Assembly (NCBI GenBank): GCA_964460315.1
Contig: CAYWPQ010000003.1
Location: 1-64,000 of the forward strand
DNA: 64,000 nt
DNA from: Lacustribacter sp964460315
GTDB lineage: Bacteria; Pseudomonadota; Gammaproteobacteria; Burkholderiales; Burkholderiaceae_A
Reading direction: 5' to 3'
Part shown: piece after piece, positions 1 through 8,415 of the stretch
Layout of the letters: every line of letters starts with the position of its first letter
How positions within the stretch are numbered: position 1 is the stretch's first letter
The notes under the pieces: generated by a model
What the model was told of the DNA's origin: nothing
Databases searched by the model: none
What the model saw: the letters and a program-made list of their open reading frames with translations, nothing else
Made by a program: the position numbers and the translations under genes

Positions 1-194
1 TACAAGCCGAGAAAGCACTTCCTGGACTGACTGTCTTTGTCGTCGATTACGACAGCAACAAGCCGCTTCGAAAAGAGCTAAAGGTGCGATCACAGTCGGT
101 GTTCGTCGTGTTCAAAGGCACCAACGAGGTGGCGCGCGCAGGCGGTGACACCCGTCCTGACAAAATTCGAACCCTGCTTGCAAAAGCGCAGTGA
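1..194 (+). CDS. Thioredoxin-fold protein, 3' end only
   Basis: The frame is open from the left edge and stops at TGA 192-194, leaving about 63 residues. The fragment looks like the second half of a thioredoxin fold: strand LTVFVVDYDSN, strand SVFVVFKG and a closing helix PDKIRTLLAKAQ. The CxxC segment would lie outside the window, so redox activity cannot be judged. The stop overlaps the start of the CcdA-like gene (TGATG), which suggests translational coupling. Inference: a redox partner of that membrane protein. The fold assignment rests on a short fragment. Confidence 0.6.
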   Translation, partial: QAEKALPGLTVFVVDYDSNKPLRKELKVRSQSVFVVFKGTNEVARAGGDTRPDKIRTLLAKAQ

Positions 195-910
195 TGATTA
201 CTGAGCTCGGCATTAGCCTTTTGGCGGGTAGCCTGACAACACTGAACCCATGCGTGTTTCCCATTCTTCCTTTGGTGATTGGAAGCGCGGTTCAGGCCAA
301 CCGAAAGGCACCGCTCATGATGGGCCTGGGTATGGCGTTGGCCTTTGCCATGCTTGGGCTGCTGACCGGGCTTCTTGCCGACAGTATTGGGTTTGATCCG
401 GATCTCATCCGCACCATCACCGCCGTCTTTCTAATCATCTTTGGGTTAACGCTTGTGATTCCCTCTGCGAAAGCGGTCTTCACTCGATTCATTTCACCTG
501 TGGCTTCTGGGGCGAACCGGCTGTCGGGAGGGCTCTCAGGGGAATCCTCGTTGGGTGCGTTTCTGATGGGCATGCTTCTTGGTCTGATCTGGACGCCCTG
601 CTCTGGCCCTCTCTTGGTGTCAACGCTGGCCATGGCGGCGAGTGACGGTGCTGCTCAGGCTTCAATCACGCTGGGATTCTTCGGTCTTGGCGCAGCGATC
701 CCTCTGATTTCTGTGGGCTACCTTTCCCAGGCGAAGCTTGGTCGCCTGCGTTCCTGGGTTTTGACTCATGGCGACCGCGCGCAGCAGCTGATGGGTCTGC
801 TTTTGGCGGGCGTGGGACTGCTGGTGATCACTGGCCTGGATAAGCAGCTTGAAGCGCAGTTCATCAAGCTTCTTCCTCAGGCATGGCTTGATCTCACCAC
901 ACGGTTCTAA
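194..910 (+). CDS. CcdA/DsbD-type transmembrane thiol-disulfide transporter
   Basis: A 238-residue integral membrane protein with about six hydrophobic segments. Two proline-flanked cysteines, in NPCVFPILP (residues about 18-26) and TPCSGP (about 135-140), match the conserved cysteine pair by which the CcdA/DsbD membrane domain carries electrons from cytoplasmic thioredoxin to periplasmic thiol proteins. ATG 194 was chosen over GTG 191 because it gives the TGATG overlap with the upstream thioredoxin-like gene. That gene pair supports a role in reducing exported thiols, for example in cytochrome c maturation. The exact target is not visible. Confidence 0.85.
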   Translation: MITELGISLLAGSLTTLNPCVFPILPLVIGSAVQANRKAPLMMGLGMALAFAMLGLLTGLLADSIGFDPDLIRTITAVFLIIFGLTLVIPSAKAVFTRFISPVASGANRLSGGLSGESSLGAFLMGMLLGLIWTPCSGPLLVSTLAMAASDGAAQASITLGFFGLGAAIPLISVGYLSQAKLGRLRSWVLTHGDRAQQLMGLLLAGVGLLVITGLDKQLEAQFIKLLPQAWLDLTTRF

Positions 911-933
911 GACGACAGCCAATTGATTCAACG

Positions 934-2274
934 ATGAAACGTGTTCTTTTTCTGTTTCCAAACGAATGGGATCGTGAGGAGCTTCAAAGGCATCACCCAC
1001 ACCCCGGTGTGGACATTATTTTTGAAGGGTTTGATCGGCAACGTTTCTCGGAACGGCTCCGACTTTTAAGGTTTAATCCGGAAAGATTCGTGGAGCAACT
1101 GGTGAGCCGCTATGCTGGAAAGATTGATGGCGTCACCAGTAACGATGATCACTTTGGCGCGCTGCTGGCAGCGATCGTTGCGAAACGGCTTGGCCTTCCT
1201 GGAAACGACCCAGATTCCATTGTTCGATGTCAGCACAAAGCCTGGATGCGTTCGGCCACGGCTGGCCGATTCCCCAATCAAACGCCATCGTTCTGGGAAC
1301 TTGAACGGCCTCTCGGTAACGAAGCCACACAGGCCGTCGACTACCCCGTCTGGGTGAAGCCCGTGAAATCCAGTTTCTCGATTCTTGCGCGTCACGTTCA
1401 AACGGCGCAGGAACTTAGGTCGGCCGCTCGATTCAGTTGGTACGAACGAGTTGCCCAGCGGGTATTGCTTGGCCCCGTGGAGCAGCTTTTTCGTCTGGCA
1501 AGCCCGGCCCTGACGCAATCCAAAGCTCCGGGGTTTCTGTCTGCGCTGATCGCCGAAACGCCACTGCATGGTCAGCAGATCAATGTCGACGGTTATGTCG
1601 ACCAAGACGGTGTGCATGTTCTTGGAGTCGCGGACTCGATCATGTACCCCGGAACTCATGCCTTTGCCCGATTTCAAACACCCAGCAGGCTCGGGCCCAG
1701 AGAAATGGATGCGGTGACCTCGTCCGCGAAAGAGATCATCAGGTCGCTTGGATACCGCCACGGGTTTTTTAACCTTGAGGCGATGGTTCGAATCAACCCA
1801 GAGACCAACACGGTTGAGATTGGATGGATTGAAGCCAATGCGCGAATGGCAAGGCAGCTTGCCAGCCTTTACGAAGCGTCTGCCGGCCTTAATTTCTGGA
1901 AGATCCTGATTCATCTCGCGCTTGGTGAAAGCACGGCCACCCTGCGTGTTCCCGCTTCAACGACGAAGGTGGCGGCGAGTTTTGTATCGCGAAGTTTCGC
2001 TGGCCGCCCGACCGACCCAGAGCCTTCGGCTCATCAGATCGAGCAGGCGCGGATTCGTTTTCCGATGGCAAGGATGTTTTTCTACTTCAAACCCCACGGC
2101 ATGGGGTTTCACCGAGAGATGAAATGGGTCGGAAGCTATCGGTACGCGGTGATCAATCTGTCTGCGGAGAACATCCATCAGCTTGAGAACGACTACCGGT
2201 CACTCATGGATTTATTCGGCTGGCAGCCCACGGTTCAGTTCGATGATGCGCTGGCCCATGCTCAGCCCACTTAG
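934..2274 (+). CDS. ATP-grasp domain protein, substrate unknown
   Basis: A 446-residue soluble protein. The N-terminal region has a Rossmann-like strand (KRVLFLFPNEW) and ends in GLPGNDPDSIVRCQHKAWMR, the kind of linker that precedes an ATP-grasp fold. VWVKPVKSSFS (about 139-149) supplies an ATP-binding lysine. FFNLEAMVRI and WIEANARM (about 275-305) hold the acidic and Asn metal ligands typical of ATP-grasp ligases. Family members join a carboxylate to an amine or thiol through an acyl-phosphate. No dedicated partner gene is adjacent, so the product is unknown. The last 63 bases overlap the convergent FAD oxidoreductase gene. Confidence 0.7.
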   Translation: MKRVLFLFPNEWDREELQRHHPHPGVDIIFEGFDRQRFSERLRLLRFNPERFVEQLVSRYAGKIDGVTSNDDHFGALLAAIVAKRLGLPGNDPDSIVRCQHKAWMRSATAGRFPNQTPSFWELERPLGNEATQAVDYPVWVKPVKSSFSILARHVQTAQELRSAARFSWYERVAQRVLLGPVEQLFRLASPALTQSKAPGFLSALIAETPLHGQQINVDGYVDQDGVHVLGVADSIMYPGTHAFARFQTPSRLGPREMDAVTSSAKEIIRSLGYRHGFFNLEAMVRINPETNTVEIGWIEANARMARQLASLYEASAGLNFWKILIHLALGESTATLRVPASTTKVAASFVSRSFAGRPTDPEPSAHQIEQARIRFPMARMFFYFKPHGMGFHREMKWVGSYRYAVINLSAENIHQLENDYRSLMDLFGWQPTVQFDDALAHAQPT

Positions 2275-3204
2275 CCAGGCCCCCTGAACCTTATCGCCAC
2301 CGGCCCAGTCACCGCAGGCACCGAGAGACCGTGCGGCGTCCATCAGATAGCCCAGCTGCAACGGGGTTTTCGACCGCGAATAGCGCCAGCGATGACTTTT
2401 TCTGGAGATCACCGAAAGACCGGTTAGGGCGCGAAATGCTGCAACCAATTCGGCCTCAACCGTTTCGGCTTGCTCTTCAAGATGACTGAGACTCCATTCA
2501 TCCGTGGCCTGAAGCACCCATGTCTCCGCCCCGGTTCGGCCAGGCTTGCTGGTGTTGCGAGCCACCCAGCCCAGCGGCCCGCCGTTGACGAAGGCCGCAT
2601 CGAAACCGGGATCCATCTGGCCTTCGGTTTGAACCATGATGGTCCAGCATGGCAGCATCGTCGCAGCGTCAAACTGCGGCTCCCATCCCGTGTCGTGATC
2701 CCGCAGCAAGACTTTTGCCTGGGGCGCGGGAATTGCAAGCACCAGCCAGTCGAATTGCCCTTCCACACGACCCGATTCGGCCGAATGCAAAATCCACTGG
2801 TCGTTTTCACGGAGCAGTGAATTGATGGTGGTGTTCAAGGACACGTCCAACGATTCCGCCAGCCACATGGCAGGAGACGTCATTCGAGGCTCACCCACAT
2901 AACGGGCCGTTTCCGCGGCACGTGCGGCCGAGCGATTGCCACCGATCACCGAGAGCCGGGGAAGCCATCGTCGGGCGACTCCGGCGTCTACCCAGCGAAA
3001 CACTTCCTCTTCAAAGCGTGAATCCGTGGCGGTGAAGTATTGAGCGCCGTGATCACACTCCCATCCATCGCCCCGACGGGTGCTCATTCGGCCCGACACG
3101 CCACGGCTCTTCTCAAATAACCTTACGTGATTTCCGGCTTGAGTCAGCACGCGAGCGCAGGATAATCCAGCTATGCCTGCGCCAATGATGGCAACGGTTT
3201 TCAT
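2212..3204 (-). CDS. Renalase-like FAD-dependent amine oxidase family protein
   Basis: A 330-residue protein starting MKTVAIIGAGIAGLSCARVL, a textbook dinucleotide-binding fold (GxGxxG). It is followed by FEKSRGVSGRMSTRR, the FAD ribose and pyrophosphate segment with the GRMSTRR motif of renalase-like NAD(P)/FAD oxidoreductases, and then by DHGAQYFTA. The C-terminus (ACGDWAGGDKVQGAWLSGLSMGQRI) matches the second FAD-contact motif. Start 3204 was preferred over longer in-frame options because the Rossmann strand begins directly there. Thirteen bases upstream lies the divergent SDR gene. The substrate is unknown. Confidence 0.8.
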   Translation of the reverse strand: MKTVAIIGAGIAGLSCARVLTQAGNHVRLFEKSRGVSGRMSTRRGDGWECDHGAQYFTATDSRFEEEVFRWVDAGVARRWLPRLSVIGGNRSAARAAETARYVGEPRMTSPAMWLAESLDVSLNTTINSLLRENDQWILHSAESGRVEGQFDWLVLAIPAPQAKVLLRDHDTGWEPQFDAATMLPCWTIMVQTEGQMDPGFDAAFVNGGPLGWVARNTSKPGRTGAETWVLQATDEWSLSHLEEQAETVEAELVAAFRALTGLSVISRKSHRWRYSRSKTPLQLGYLMDAARSLGACGDWAGGDKVQGAWLSGLSMGQRIIELNRGLPAE

Positions 3205-3216
3205 AAGGTGTTGGTC

Positions 3217-3948
3217 ATGAGTCAAACGCAAAAAACATTTTTAATTTTTGGTGGTGTCGGCGGTATTGGCGAAGCCCTGGAGAAGAGTCTCTCAGAAAAG
3301 GGACACACGGTGTTCGTCACAGCAAGAGAAGAGAGCCTATCGAAAACCCGAGAAGGCTTCGATCGCAATCGTGTCTTGACGGTGGATGTCTTTGATGAGG
3401 CAGCGATTCGCGAGGCTGTTCAAACTGCTGGCGCCAATGGACTGGACGGGATTGCTTACTGCGTGGGTTCGATTGATCTCAAGCCGCTTGCTCGAACATC
3501 CGCTGCCGACTTGATGAAGAGCTTTCAACTGAATGTGATTGGGGCTTTCGTGGCGGTGCAAGAGGCCGCGCCGATGCTTCAGGAAAGCCAGGGAAGCGTG
3601 GTGCTGTTTTCTTCGATTGCCGCCCAGCGAGGCTTCGCTCTGCACACTGGCATTGGCACGGCCAAGGCGGGCTTGGAGGGTCTGGCGCGAAGCCTTGCCG
3701 CAGAGCTTGCCCCGAAGGTTCGGGTCAACGCCATTGCGCCAAGTCTTTCGGACACACCCTTGGCGAAAAGCTTGACTCAGAGCCCGAAAATTGCCGAGAC
3801 TATTGCATCCATGCATCCAATCCCCCGCCTTGGTGATGCGGGCGAGATTGCCTCACTCGCAGAGTTTCTCCTCTTGCCGAGTGCGGCTTGGATCACGGGG
3901 CAGGTCTTTCACGTCGACGGCGGCCGCAGCAGCATCGAAAAGAAATAG
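3217..3948 (+). CDS. SDR-family protein lacking the catalytic tyrosine
   Basis: A 243-residue short-chain dehydrogenase/reductase fold: GGVGGIG nucleotide-binding loop (about 11-17), VDVFD acidic loop, catalytic-type serine in LFSSIAAQ, and a substrate loop NAIAPSLSDTPLA. The usual YxxxK is replaced by IGTAK, so the proton-donating tyrosine is missing while the lysine stays. ATG 3217 was chosen because AAGGTG lies six bases upstream. It is divergent from the FAD oxidoreductase, with only 12 bases between starts, and its 3' end overlaps the Rrf2-type gene by 96 bases. It may be a redox enzyme with altered chemistry or a non-catalytic NAD(P)-binding protein. Confidence 0.8.
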   Translation: MSQTQKTFLIFGGVGGIGEALEKSLSEKGHTVFVTAREESLSKTREGFDRNRVLTVDVFDEAAIREAVQTAGANGLDGIAYCVGSIDLKPLARTSAADLMKSFQLNVIGAFVAVQEAAPMLQESQGSVVLFSSIAAQRGFALHTGIGTAKAGLEGLARSLAAELAPKVRVNAIAPSLSDTPLAKSLTQSPKIAETIASMHPIPRLGDAGEIASLAEFLLLPSAAWITGQVFHVDGGRSSIEKK

Positions 3949-4425
3949 ATGGGGAAAAGCTTGGCGGCCAGCGTCACCCGATGGACGCCAACCCTGCTCG
4001 ACCCGATCGCTCGGCTTGTGACGGTCACCGCTTGGCAGGACGTCCGCCAAGGACACTGAGCTAAGAAACTTCACCACCTCGTCTTCCGCGCGCCGATAGA
4101 GATCGAGCGTGACCTGATCCTCTTCTCCTGCACCAGGACGAAGGCCTGCCTCAGTGAGCATCTTGGAAGGCGTTTCGACCGCCCGCAAGATGTCCATCAC
4201 GCAGATCTCGTGGGGAGCCTTGCCCAGTTGATAACCCCCGCCCGGACCACGCGTGGCAACGACAAGTCCCATGGTGCGCAGTGGACGACAGAGGATTTCC
4301 AGGTAGGAGAGCGACACCCCAAGGCGCCAGGCCATGGATGCAAGCGAGACAGGTCCCTGGCTTGATTTCGTTGCCAGATCAGACATCAGAGCGATAGAAA
4401 CCTTTGCTTTGGTTGAGATTTGCAC
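3853..4425 (-). CDS. Rrf2-family transcriptional regulator without Fe-S cysteines
   Basis: A 190-residue regulator: STKAKVSIALMSDLA, then a winged helix (SLASMAWRLGVSLSYLEILCRPLRTMGLV) and the wing ATRGPGGGYQLG, all very close to IscR. The loop that holds three cluster-binding cysteines in IscR (here about TPSKMLTEAGLRPGAGEED) has none, so this is probably not an iron-sulfur sensor. GTG 4425 is chosen because GGAG sits six bases upstream. About 57 residues follow the IscR-like core (ending LADVLP); most of this tail is encoded antisense to the SDR gene and may be a read-through extension. It is divergent from the MerR-type regulator. Confidence 0.85.
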   Translation of the reverse strand: MQISTKAKVSIALMSDLATKSSQGPVSLASMAWRLGVSLSYLEILCRPLRTMGLVVATRGPGGGYQLGKAPHEICVMDILRAVETPSKMLTEAGLRPGAGEEDQVTLDLYRRAEDEVVKFLSSVSLADVLPSGDRHKPSDRVEQGWRPSGDAGRQAFPHLFLFDAAAAAVDVKDLPRDPSRTRQEEKLCE

Positions 4426-4502
4426 GGCCAGCTCCAATTGAGGGAAGGGATTTAACAATTAGGGTGCTGACTCAGAAAATGGTTCCGAATTGCCCCCAAA
4501 AA

Positions 4503-4520
4503 AACTGTTCAAAAACAGTT
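4503..4520. promoter_or_regulatory. Perfect inverted repeat, candidate operator
   Basis: AACTGTT and AACAGTT form a perfect 7-base inverted repeat around CAAA, in the intergenic region between the divergent Rrf2-type and MerR-type genes. CTGTTCAAA recurs at 4589-4597, just inside the MerR-type gene, exactly 84 bases further on (about eight helical turns). Such a site could bind either regulator. Which one binds is not visible. Confidence 0.45.
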
Positions 4521-4578
4521 CATGTGAGCAGAATATCCTGTTAGAGTTCAAAAAACCCTCGAAAAAGCGAATTTAAAC

Positions 4579-5598
4579 GTGACAAAACCTGTTCAAACAT
4601 CCAAGTATCGAGCAGGCGTGGCCGCAAGGCTAGCGGGCATTCCTGTGGAAACCCTGCGAGTCTGGGAACGTCGCTACAAAATTTCTCCCCCCCTGGGTGA
4701 TCAGGCGTCCCAGAGGCTTTACAGCAAAACGGACATCGACCGGCTAACACTTCTGAAACGTTTGGTGGATTTGGGTCAGCCGATTGGTGCGCTTTCGAAA
4801 CTTGATCTCGATAGCCTTCGAAGTATGCAAGACACCCTGCTGGCTCATGGACAGGATCCGCTGAGCGGCGCCGAAATTCGTATCGTCATTTTTGGCAACT
4901 TGATTGACCCCGTCAGTCTGACCGAAGAACTTTCAGGAAAACAGGTGTCGATTGCCTTTCAGGCCGCGCACCTGGACGAGGTCTCGTCGATGCCCAATGA
5001 ACTTCAGGCTGATCTTCTGCTTGTGGACATGCCAACGCTGGTGGAGCTGCGCCGAGATCTTCTCGACGAAGCAGCAAGGCGTTGCCGCGCAAAACGTGTG
5101 GTACTTTTTTATCGGTTCGCGCCGAGCAACCTCATTCGCCAGCTTCGCCACGCCGGTTATTCTGTCTTGCGCACACCGATTGAGGCCATGTCGATTGCAA
5201 ATCTCTGCGCCAGCATGATTCGACAGCGGCAGGGCCGATTCGTCAACACCTCAGACCACCCCTCAGTCACCACCACCTTCAACACATCGAGAAGACTGCA
5301 GGATCCGCTGGGCGACGATATTCCCGCACGTCGATACTCGGACACCACCCTGCATCGACTGGCACAGATGAAAAGCTCGGTCTATTGCGAATGCCCAAGC
5401 CAGCTTGCAGAACTCTTGATGCACCTGACGGGTTTTGAGCAGTACAGCAGTGAATGCGCCAATAAGACTCCCGACGACGCAATGATTCATGAGGCGCTGC
5501 GCCAAAGCGCTGGGCGGGCAAGAGTGCTTTTGGAAGAGGCCATGACCCAGCTTCTTGCCGCCGAAAACCTGACGGATGACATCGCCGATCTGGGCTAA
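4579..5598 (+). CDS. MerR-family regulator with long C-terminal sensor region
   Basis: A 339-residue protein. The N-terminal 75 residues are a MerR winged helix (YRAGVAARLAGIPVETLRVWERRYKISPP, then LYSKTDIDRLTLLKRLVDLG). Residues about 98-215 look like an alpha/beta fold of the kind that precedes or replaces B12-binding domains in LitR/CarH-type regulators (EIRIVIFGNL, LLLVDMP, VVLFYRF). No DxHxxG or comparable cobalamin-ligand histidine motif is visible. A helical tail has YCECPSQLAELLMHLTGFEQYSSEC. GTG 4579 is used; no strong ribosome binding site is seen. The ligand is unknown. The neighbouring flavoprotein and SDR are possible targets. Confidence 0.8.
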   Translation: MTKPVQTSKYRAGVAARLAGIPVETLRVWERRYKISPPLGDQASQRLYSKTDIDRLTLLKRLVDLGQPIGALSKLDLDSLRSMQDTLLAHGQDPLSGAEIRIVIFGNLIDPVSLTEELSGKQVSIAFQAAHLDEVSSMPNELQADLLLVDMPTLVELRRDLLDEAARRCRAKRVVLFYRFAPSNLIRQLRHAGYSVLRTPIEAMSIANLCASMIRQRQGRFVNTSDHPSVTTTFNTSRRLQDPLGDDIPARRYSDTTLHRLAQMKSSVYCECPSQLAELLMHLTGFEQYSSECANKTPDDAMIHEALRQSAGRARVLLEEAMTQLLAAENLTDDIADLG

Positions 5599-6308
5599 CG
5601 CGGCACCCTGACCTTCGGCATTCGCTCAAGGACGATCAGCGACTTTTCGGTAAGCCATTCGGAGTCTCGCCGTCGGTCGTAACGCTTGGGCGCTGGCAGA
5701 ATGGATGCCAGCCAGGCCGCCTGGACCGAGTCGAGCTGAGAGGCCGACACCCCAAAGTAGTGTCGTGAAGCAGCTTCAATGCCAAAAACACCAACACCCC
5801 ACTCGGCAACGTTGAGATAGATTTCAAGAATCCGTCGTTTGTCCAGCACGACCTCGAGCATGCCGGTGATGATGAATTCCTGAGCCTTACGAACATAACT
5901 TCGGTCGGCTGACAGAAACAGGTTTTTTGCCAGCTGCATGGTGATGGTTGATCCACCCCGATGGACGCGGCCCTTCCGTAAATTGTCGCGGGCCGCTTTT
6001 TCAATCGCTTCCCAGTCCACGCCATCGTGGTCACTGAAGCCGGCATCTTCCGCAGCAATCACCGCCTGCTTGGCGTAAATGGAGATGGCGCCATAGGGGG
6101 CCCAGCTCTGCCGAATCGTGACGCCCGATTTTGCGGCTTTGAATCGCTCGCGCTCGGCATCCATGAAGGCCGTCGACGTCGGCGCATTCCAACGAAGCCA
6201 AACCACCTGGGCTAGCAGGGACGCCTGATAGACCAGCAGAGCAGCAAGTAAAATACCCAAAGGCCATCGAAGCAGCCTCCAGGCGGAACTCGAGCGTCGC
6301 GCTTTCAT
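5595..6308 (-). CDS. mtgA: Monofunctional biosynthetic peptidoglycan transglycosylase MtgA
   Basis: A 237-residue inner membrane enzyme that polymerises lipid II into glycan strands. One N-terminal membrane helix (about 12-35) is followed by a GT51 domain with AAEDAGFSDHDGVDW (catalytic Glu), RGGSTITMQLAKNLFL, DKRRILEIYLNVAEWG and FGIEAASRHYFG, the expected motifs in order. Length fits MtgA and there is no transpeptidase domain. ATG 6308 was preferred over TTG 6311. The stop overlaps the end of the convergent MerR-type gene by four bases. Confidence 0.95.
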   Translation of the reverse strand: MKARRSSSAWRLLRWPLGILLAALLVYQASLLAQVVWLRWNAPTSTAFMDAERERFKAAKSGVTIRQSWAPYGAISIYAKQAVIAAEDAGFSDHDGVDWEAIEKAARDNLRKGRVHRGGSTITMQLAKNLFLSADRSYVRKAQEFIITGMLEVVLDKRRILEIYLNVAEWGVGVFGIEAASRHYFGVSASQLDSVQAAWLASILPAPKRYDRRRDSEWLTEKSLIVLERMPKVRVPR

Positions 6309-6332
6309 CAATTAATTTCTAAAGGTCAAGGA

Positions 6333-7220
6333 ATGAACGAATCAGATTCTGTGATGGACGGATTTCGCCGCTATTGTGCCTTGCTTCTTGGAAGCCTGAT
6401 TGCGGTTTTCCTGCCGGCCTGCGCCCATTCTCAGCATGGCGATCAGCTCTACGAACCCAGGGTGGGGCAGCATGGCAAAGACGTGATCTGGGTCCCCACC
6501 CCGGACGACCTTGTGGTGCGCATGCTGGAAACTGCGAAAGTCACCGCCAATGACCTTGTCATTGATCTTGGTGCGGGTGATGGCAAGATACCGATTCAGG
6601 CGGCTCGACAGTTTGGTGCCCGCGCAATTGGCATCGAATACAACAAAGACCTTGCCGAATTGGCTCGACGAAATGCCCAGCGTGCTGGGGTGGCCGACAA
6701 AGTGACCATCATTCATGGCGACATCTTCAAAGAAGACTTCTCAAAAGCCACCGTGGTGACGCTTTATCTACTTCCCGAGCTGAACATGAAGCTCAAACCA
6801 ACACTTTTAAAAATGAAACCAGGCACGCGAATTGTCTCGCACTCCTTCAACATGGAGACATGGGAACCGGATGCGGTGATCTCGGGGGCCAACAGCTATT
6901 ACGGCTATTTCTGGGTGGTGCCCGCGCCGATTGATGGCCGCTGGAATCTCACCGGTCTTGATCAGCCCGCGAGCATTGAGGTTCGCCAGCGGTTTCAGAA
7001 GTTCGGTGGCTTCATCACCATCCATGGCCAACGTCAGCCCATCACCGAGGGCACAATTCGCGGGCCCGAGGTGACTCTGAAGTTCCGGGATGCTCAGCTG
7101 GTGGAGCACACCATCGTGGCGGTGGCCGAATCAGGCCAGCTGAACGGCAGCCTCTTTACCCAGGGGCAAGCGTCCGCCCGAACCATTCGCGCGAGCCGCG
7201 AAGCGTCTTCAACCCAGTGA
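6333..7220 (+). CDS. Exported class I SAM-dependent methyltransferase-like protein, copy 1
   Basis: A 295-residue protein. The N-terminus is a hydrophobic export signal ending LPACAHSQ, a possible lipobox with Cys about 30. GKDVIWVPTPDDLV then leads into a methyltransferase fold with motif I VIDLGAGDGKIPI, an acidic ribose strand IGIEYNKD, and HGDIFKEDF. A beta-rich C-terminal part starts around FWVVPAPIDGRWNLTG. The usual cofactor S-adenosylmethionine is cytoplasmic, so a methyltransferase fold behind an export signal is odd. It is closely similar to the product of 9476-10324. Function unknown. Confidence 0.8.
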   Translation: MNESDSVMDGFRRYCALLLGSLIAVFLPACAHSQHGDQLYEPRVGQHGKDVIWVPTPDDLVVRMLETAKVTANDLVIDLGAGDGKIPIQAARQFGARAIGIEYNKDLAELARRNAQRAGVADKVTIIHGDIFKEDFSKATVVTLYLLPELNMKLKPTLLKMKPGTRIVSHSFNMETWEPDAVISGANSYYGYFWVVPAPIDGRWNLTGLDQPASIEVRQRFQKFGGFITIHGQRQPITEGTIRGPEVTLKFRDAQLVEHTIVAVAESGQLNGSLFTQGQASARTIRASREASSTQ

Positions 7221-8408
7221 CATGGCGCAGGCATGGGCACTGGCCCATGCCCACTGAAAATTATGGCCACCAAGGTGGCCCGTGACATCGACACACTCAC
7301 CGATGAAGTAAAGGTTGGGATGGTCTTTGGCCATCATGGTTTTGCTATTAAGCGATCGCGTGTCGACACCGCCCAGCATGACCTCGGCTTTTTTCCAGCC
7401 CAGCGTTCCGGCGGGTTTCACCTGCCAATGTTGAACACGTGCCACAAGGGATTCGCGCTGAGCCTTTGAAATTTCCGCCCACTTGCGGCCCGACAACCCA
7501 CAGGACTGGGCGAACCATTTCGCCAGCCGATCCGGCATGCTCAAAGCCAAGACGGCATCCGCCGACTTGGCACCCACCTGCCGCTCATCGAAAAGCTTGG
7601 ACAAGTCCTGACCGTTGGACCAATCAACGGTGATGGAATCACCCTCCTGCCAATAGCTGCTGGCCTGCAACACGGCCGGGCCGGAAAGCCCCTTGTGCGT
7701 GATCAAGAGATCTTCATCAAAGCTGCCGCGGCCATAGCCCTGCCCTTGCTCGCCTGAGGCAATTTTTACCGGGAGACTCAAGCCCGAGAGTTCCTCCATT
7801 CCCTGGAACTCGGAGGACGTAAAGGCCAGAGGCACCAGTGCTGGCCGAGGCGGAACCACAGGCAAGGAGAGGCTTCGCGCAAAATCAAGCGCAAAACCTG
7901 AGGCGCCAATCGCTGGCACCGGTAAGCCGCCCGTAGCCAACACCAGATGTCGCGCCATGAACGCACCCTGATTGGTATTGATCTGCCAGTCCTGTGCAGT
8001 TTTACCAATCGTTTCAACGCCCACAGGATGATGAATGGATACGCGGCCAAGACTGCATTCCTGCATCAGCATGCCAATGATCCTCTGTGCGGAGTCATCG
8101 CAAAAAAGCTGGCCCTTGTGCTTTTCGTGAAAGCCAATCTTGTGCCGTCGAACAAGCTGAATAAAGTCGTTGGCCGAATAACGAGTCAGGGCACTTTTGG
8201 GGAAATGCGGATTGAGCGACAGAAAGTTTTCGAGCCGGCTTTCGCGGTTGGTGAAATTACAACGCCCACCCCCACTGATTCGGATCTTCTCCCCCAGGGT
8301 TTTGGCGTGGTCCAACACAAGCACCCTCAGCCCCCTCTGGCCAGCGATGCCTGCACAGAACAGTCCTGCCGCACCGCCCCCAACCACCACCAGGTCGTAG
8401 CGATTCAT
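7209..8408 (-). CDS. YhiN/HI0933-type flavoprotein, NAD(P)/FAD-dependent oxidoreductase
   Basis: A 399-residue flavoprotein. The N-terminus NRYDLVVVGGGAAGLFCAG is an FAD-binding GxGxxG segment. SGGGRCNFTN (about 46-55) is the family hallmark. LATGGLPVPAIGASGFALDFA and the C-terminal FIGECVDVTGHLGGHNFQWAWASA are also typical. The family is widespread and its physiological reaction is not settled. It lies eight bases downstream of the TauE-like exporter gene, so they are likely co-transcribed. Its 3' end overlaps the end of the convergent methyltransferase-like gene by 12 bases. Confidence 0.9.
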   Translation of the reverse strand: MNRYDLVVVGGGAAGLFCAGIAGQRGLRVLVLDHAKTLGEKIRISGGGRCNFTNRESRLENFLSLNPHFPKSALTRYSANDFIQLVRRHKIGFHEKHKGQLFCDDSAQRIIGMLMQECSLGRVSIHHPVGVETIGKTAQDWQINTNQGAFMARHLVLATGGLPVPAIGASGFALDFARSLSLPVVPPRPALVPLAFTSSEFQGMEELSGLSLPVKIASGEQGQGYGRGSFDEDLLITHKGLSGPAVLQASSYWQEGDSITVDWSNGQDLSKLFDERQVGAKSADAVLALSMPDRLAKWFAQSCGLSGRKWAEISKAQRESLVARVQHWQVKPAGTLGWKKAEVMLGGVDTRSLNSKTMMAKDHPNLYFIGECVDVTGHLGGHNFQWAWASAHACAMSLG

Positions 8409-8415
8409 GGCGAAG

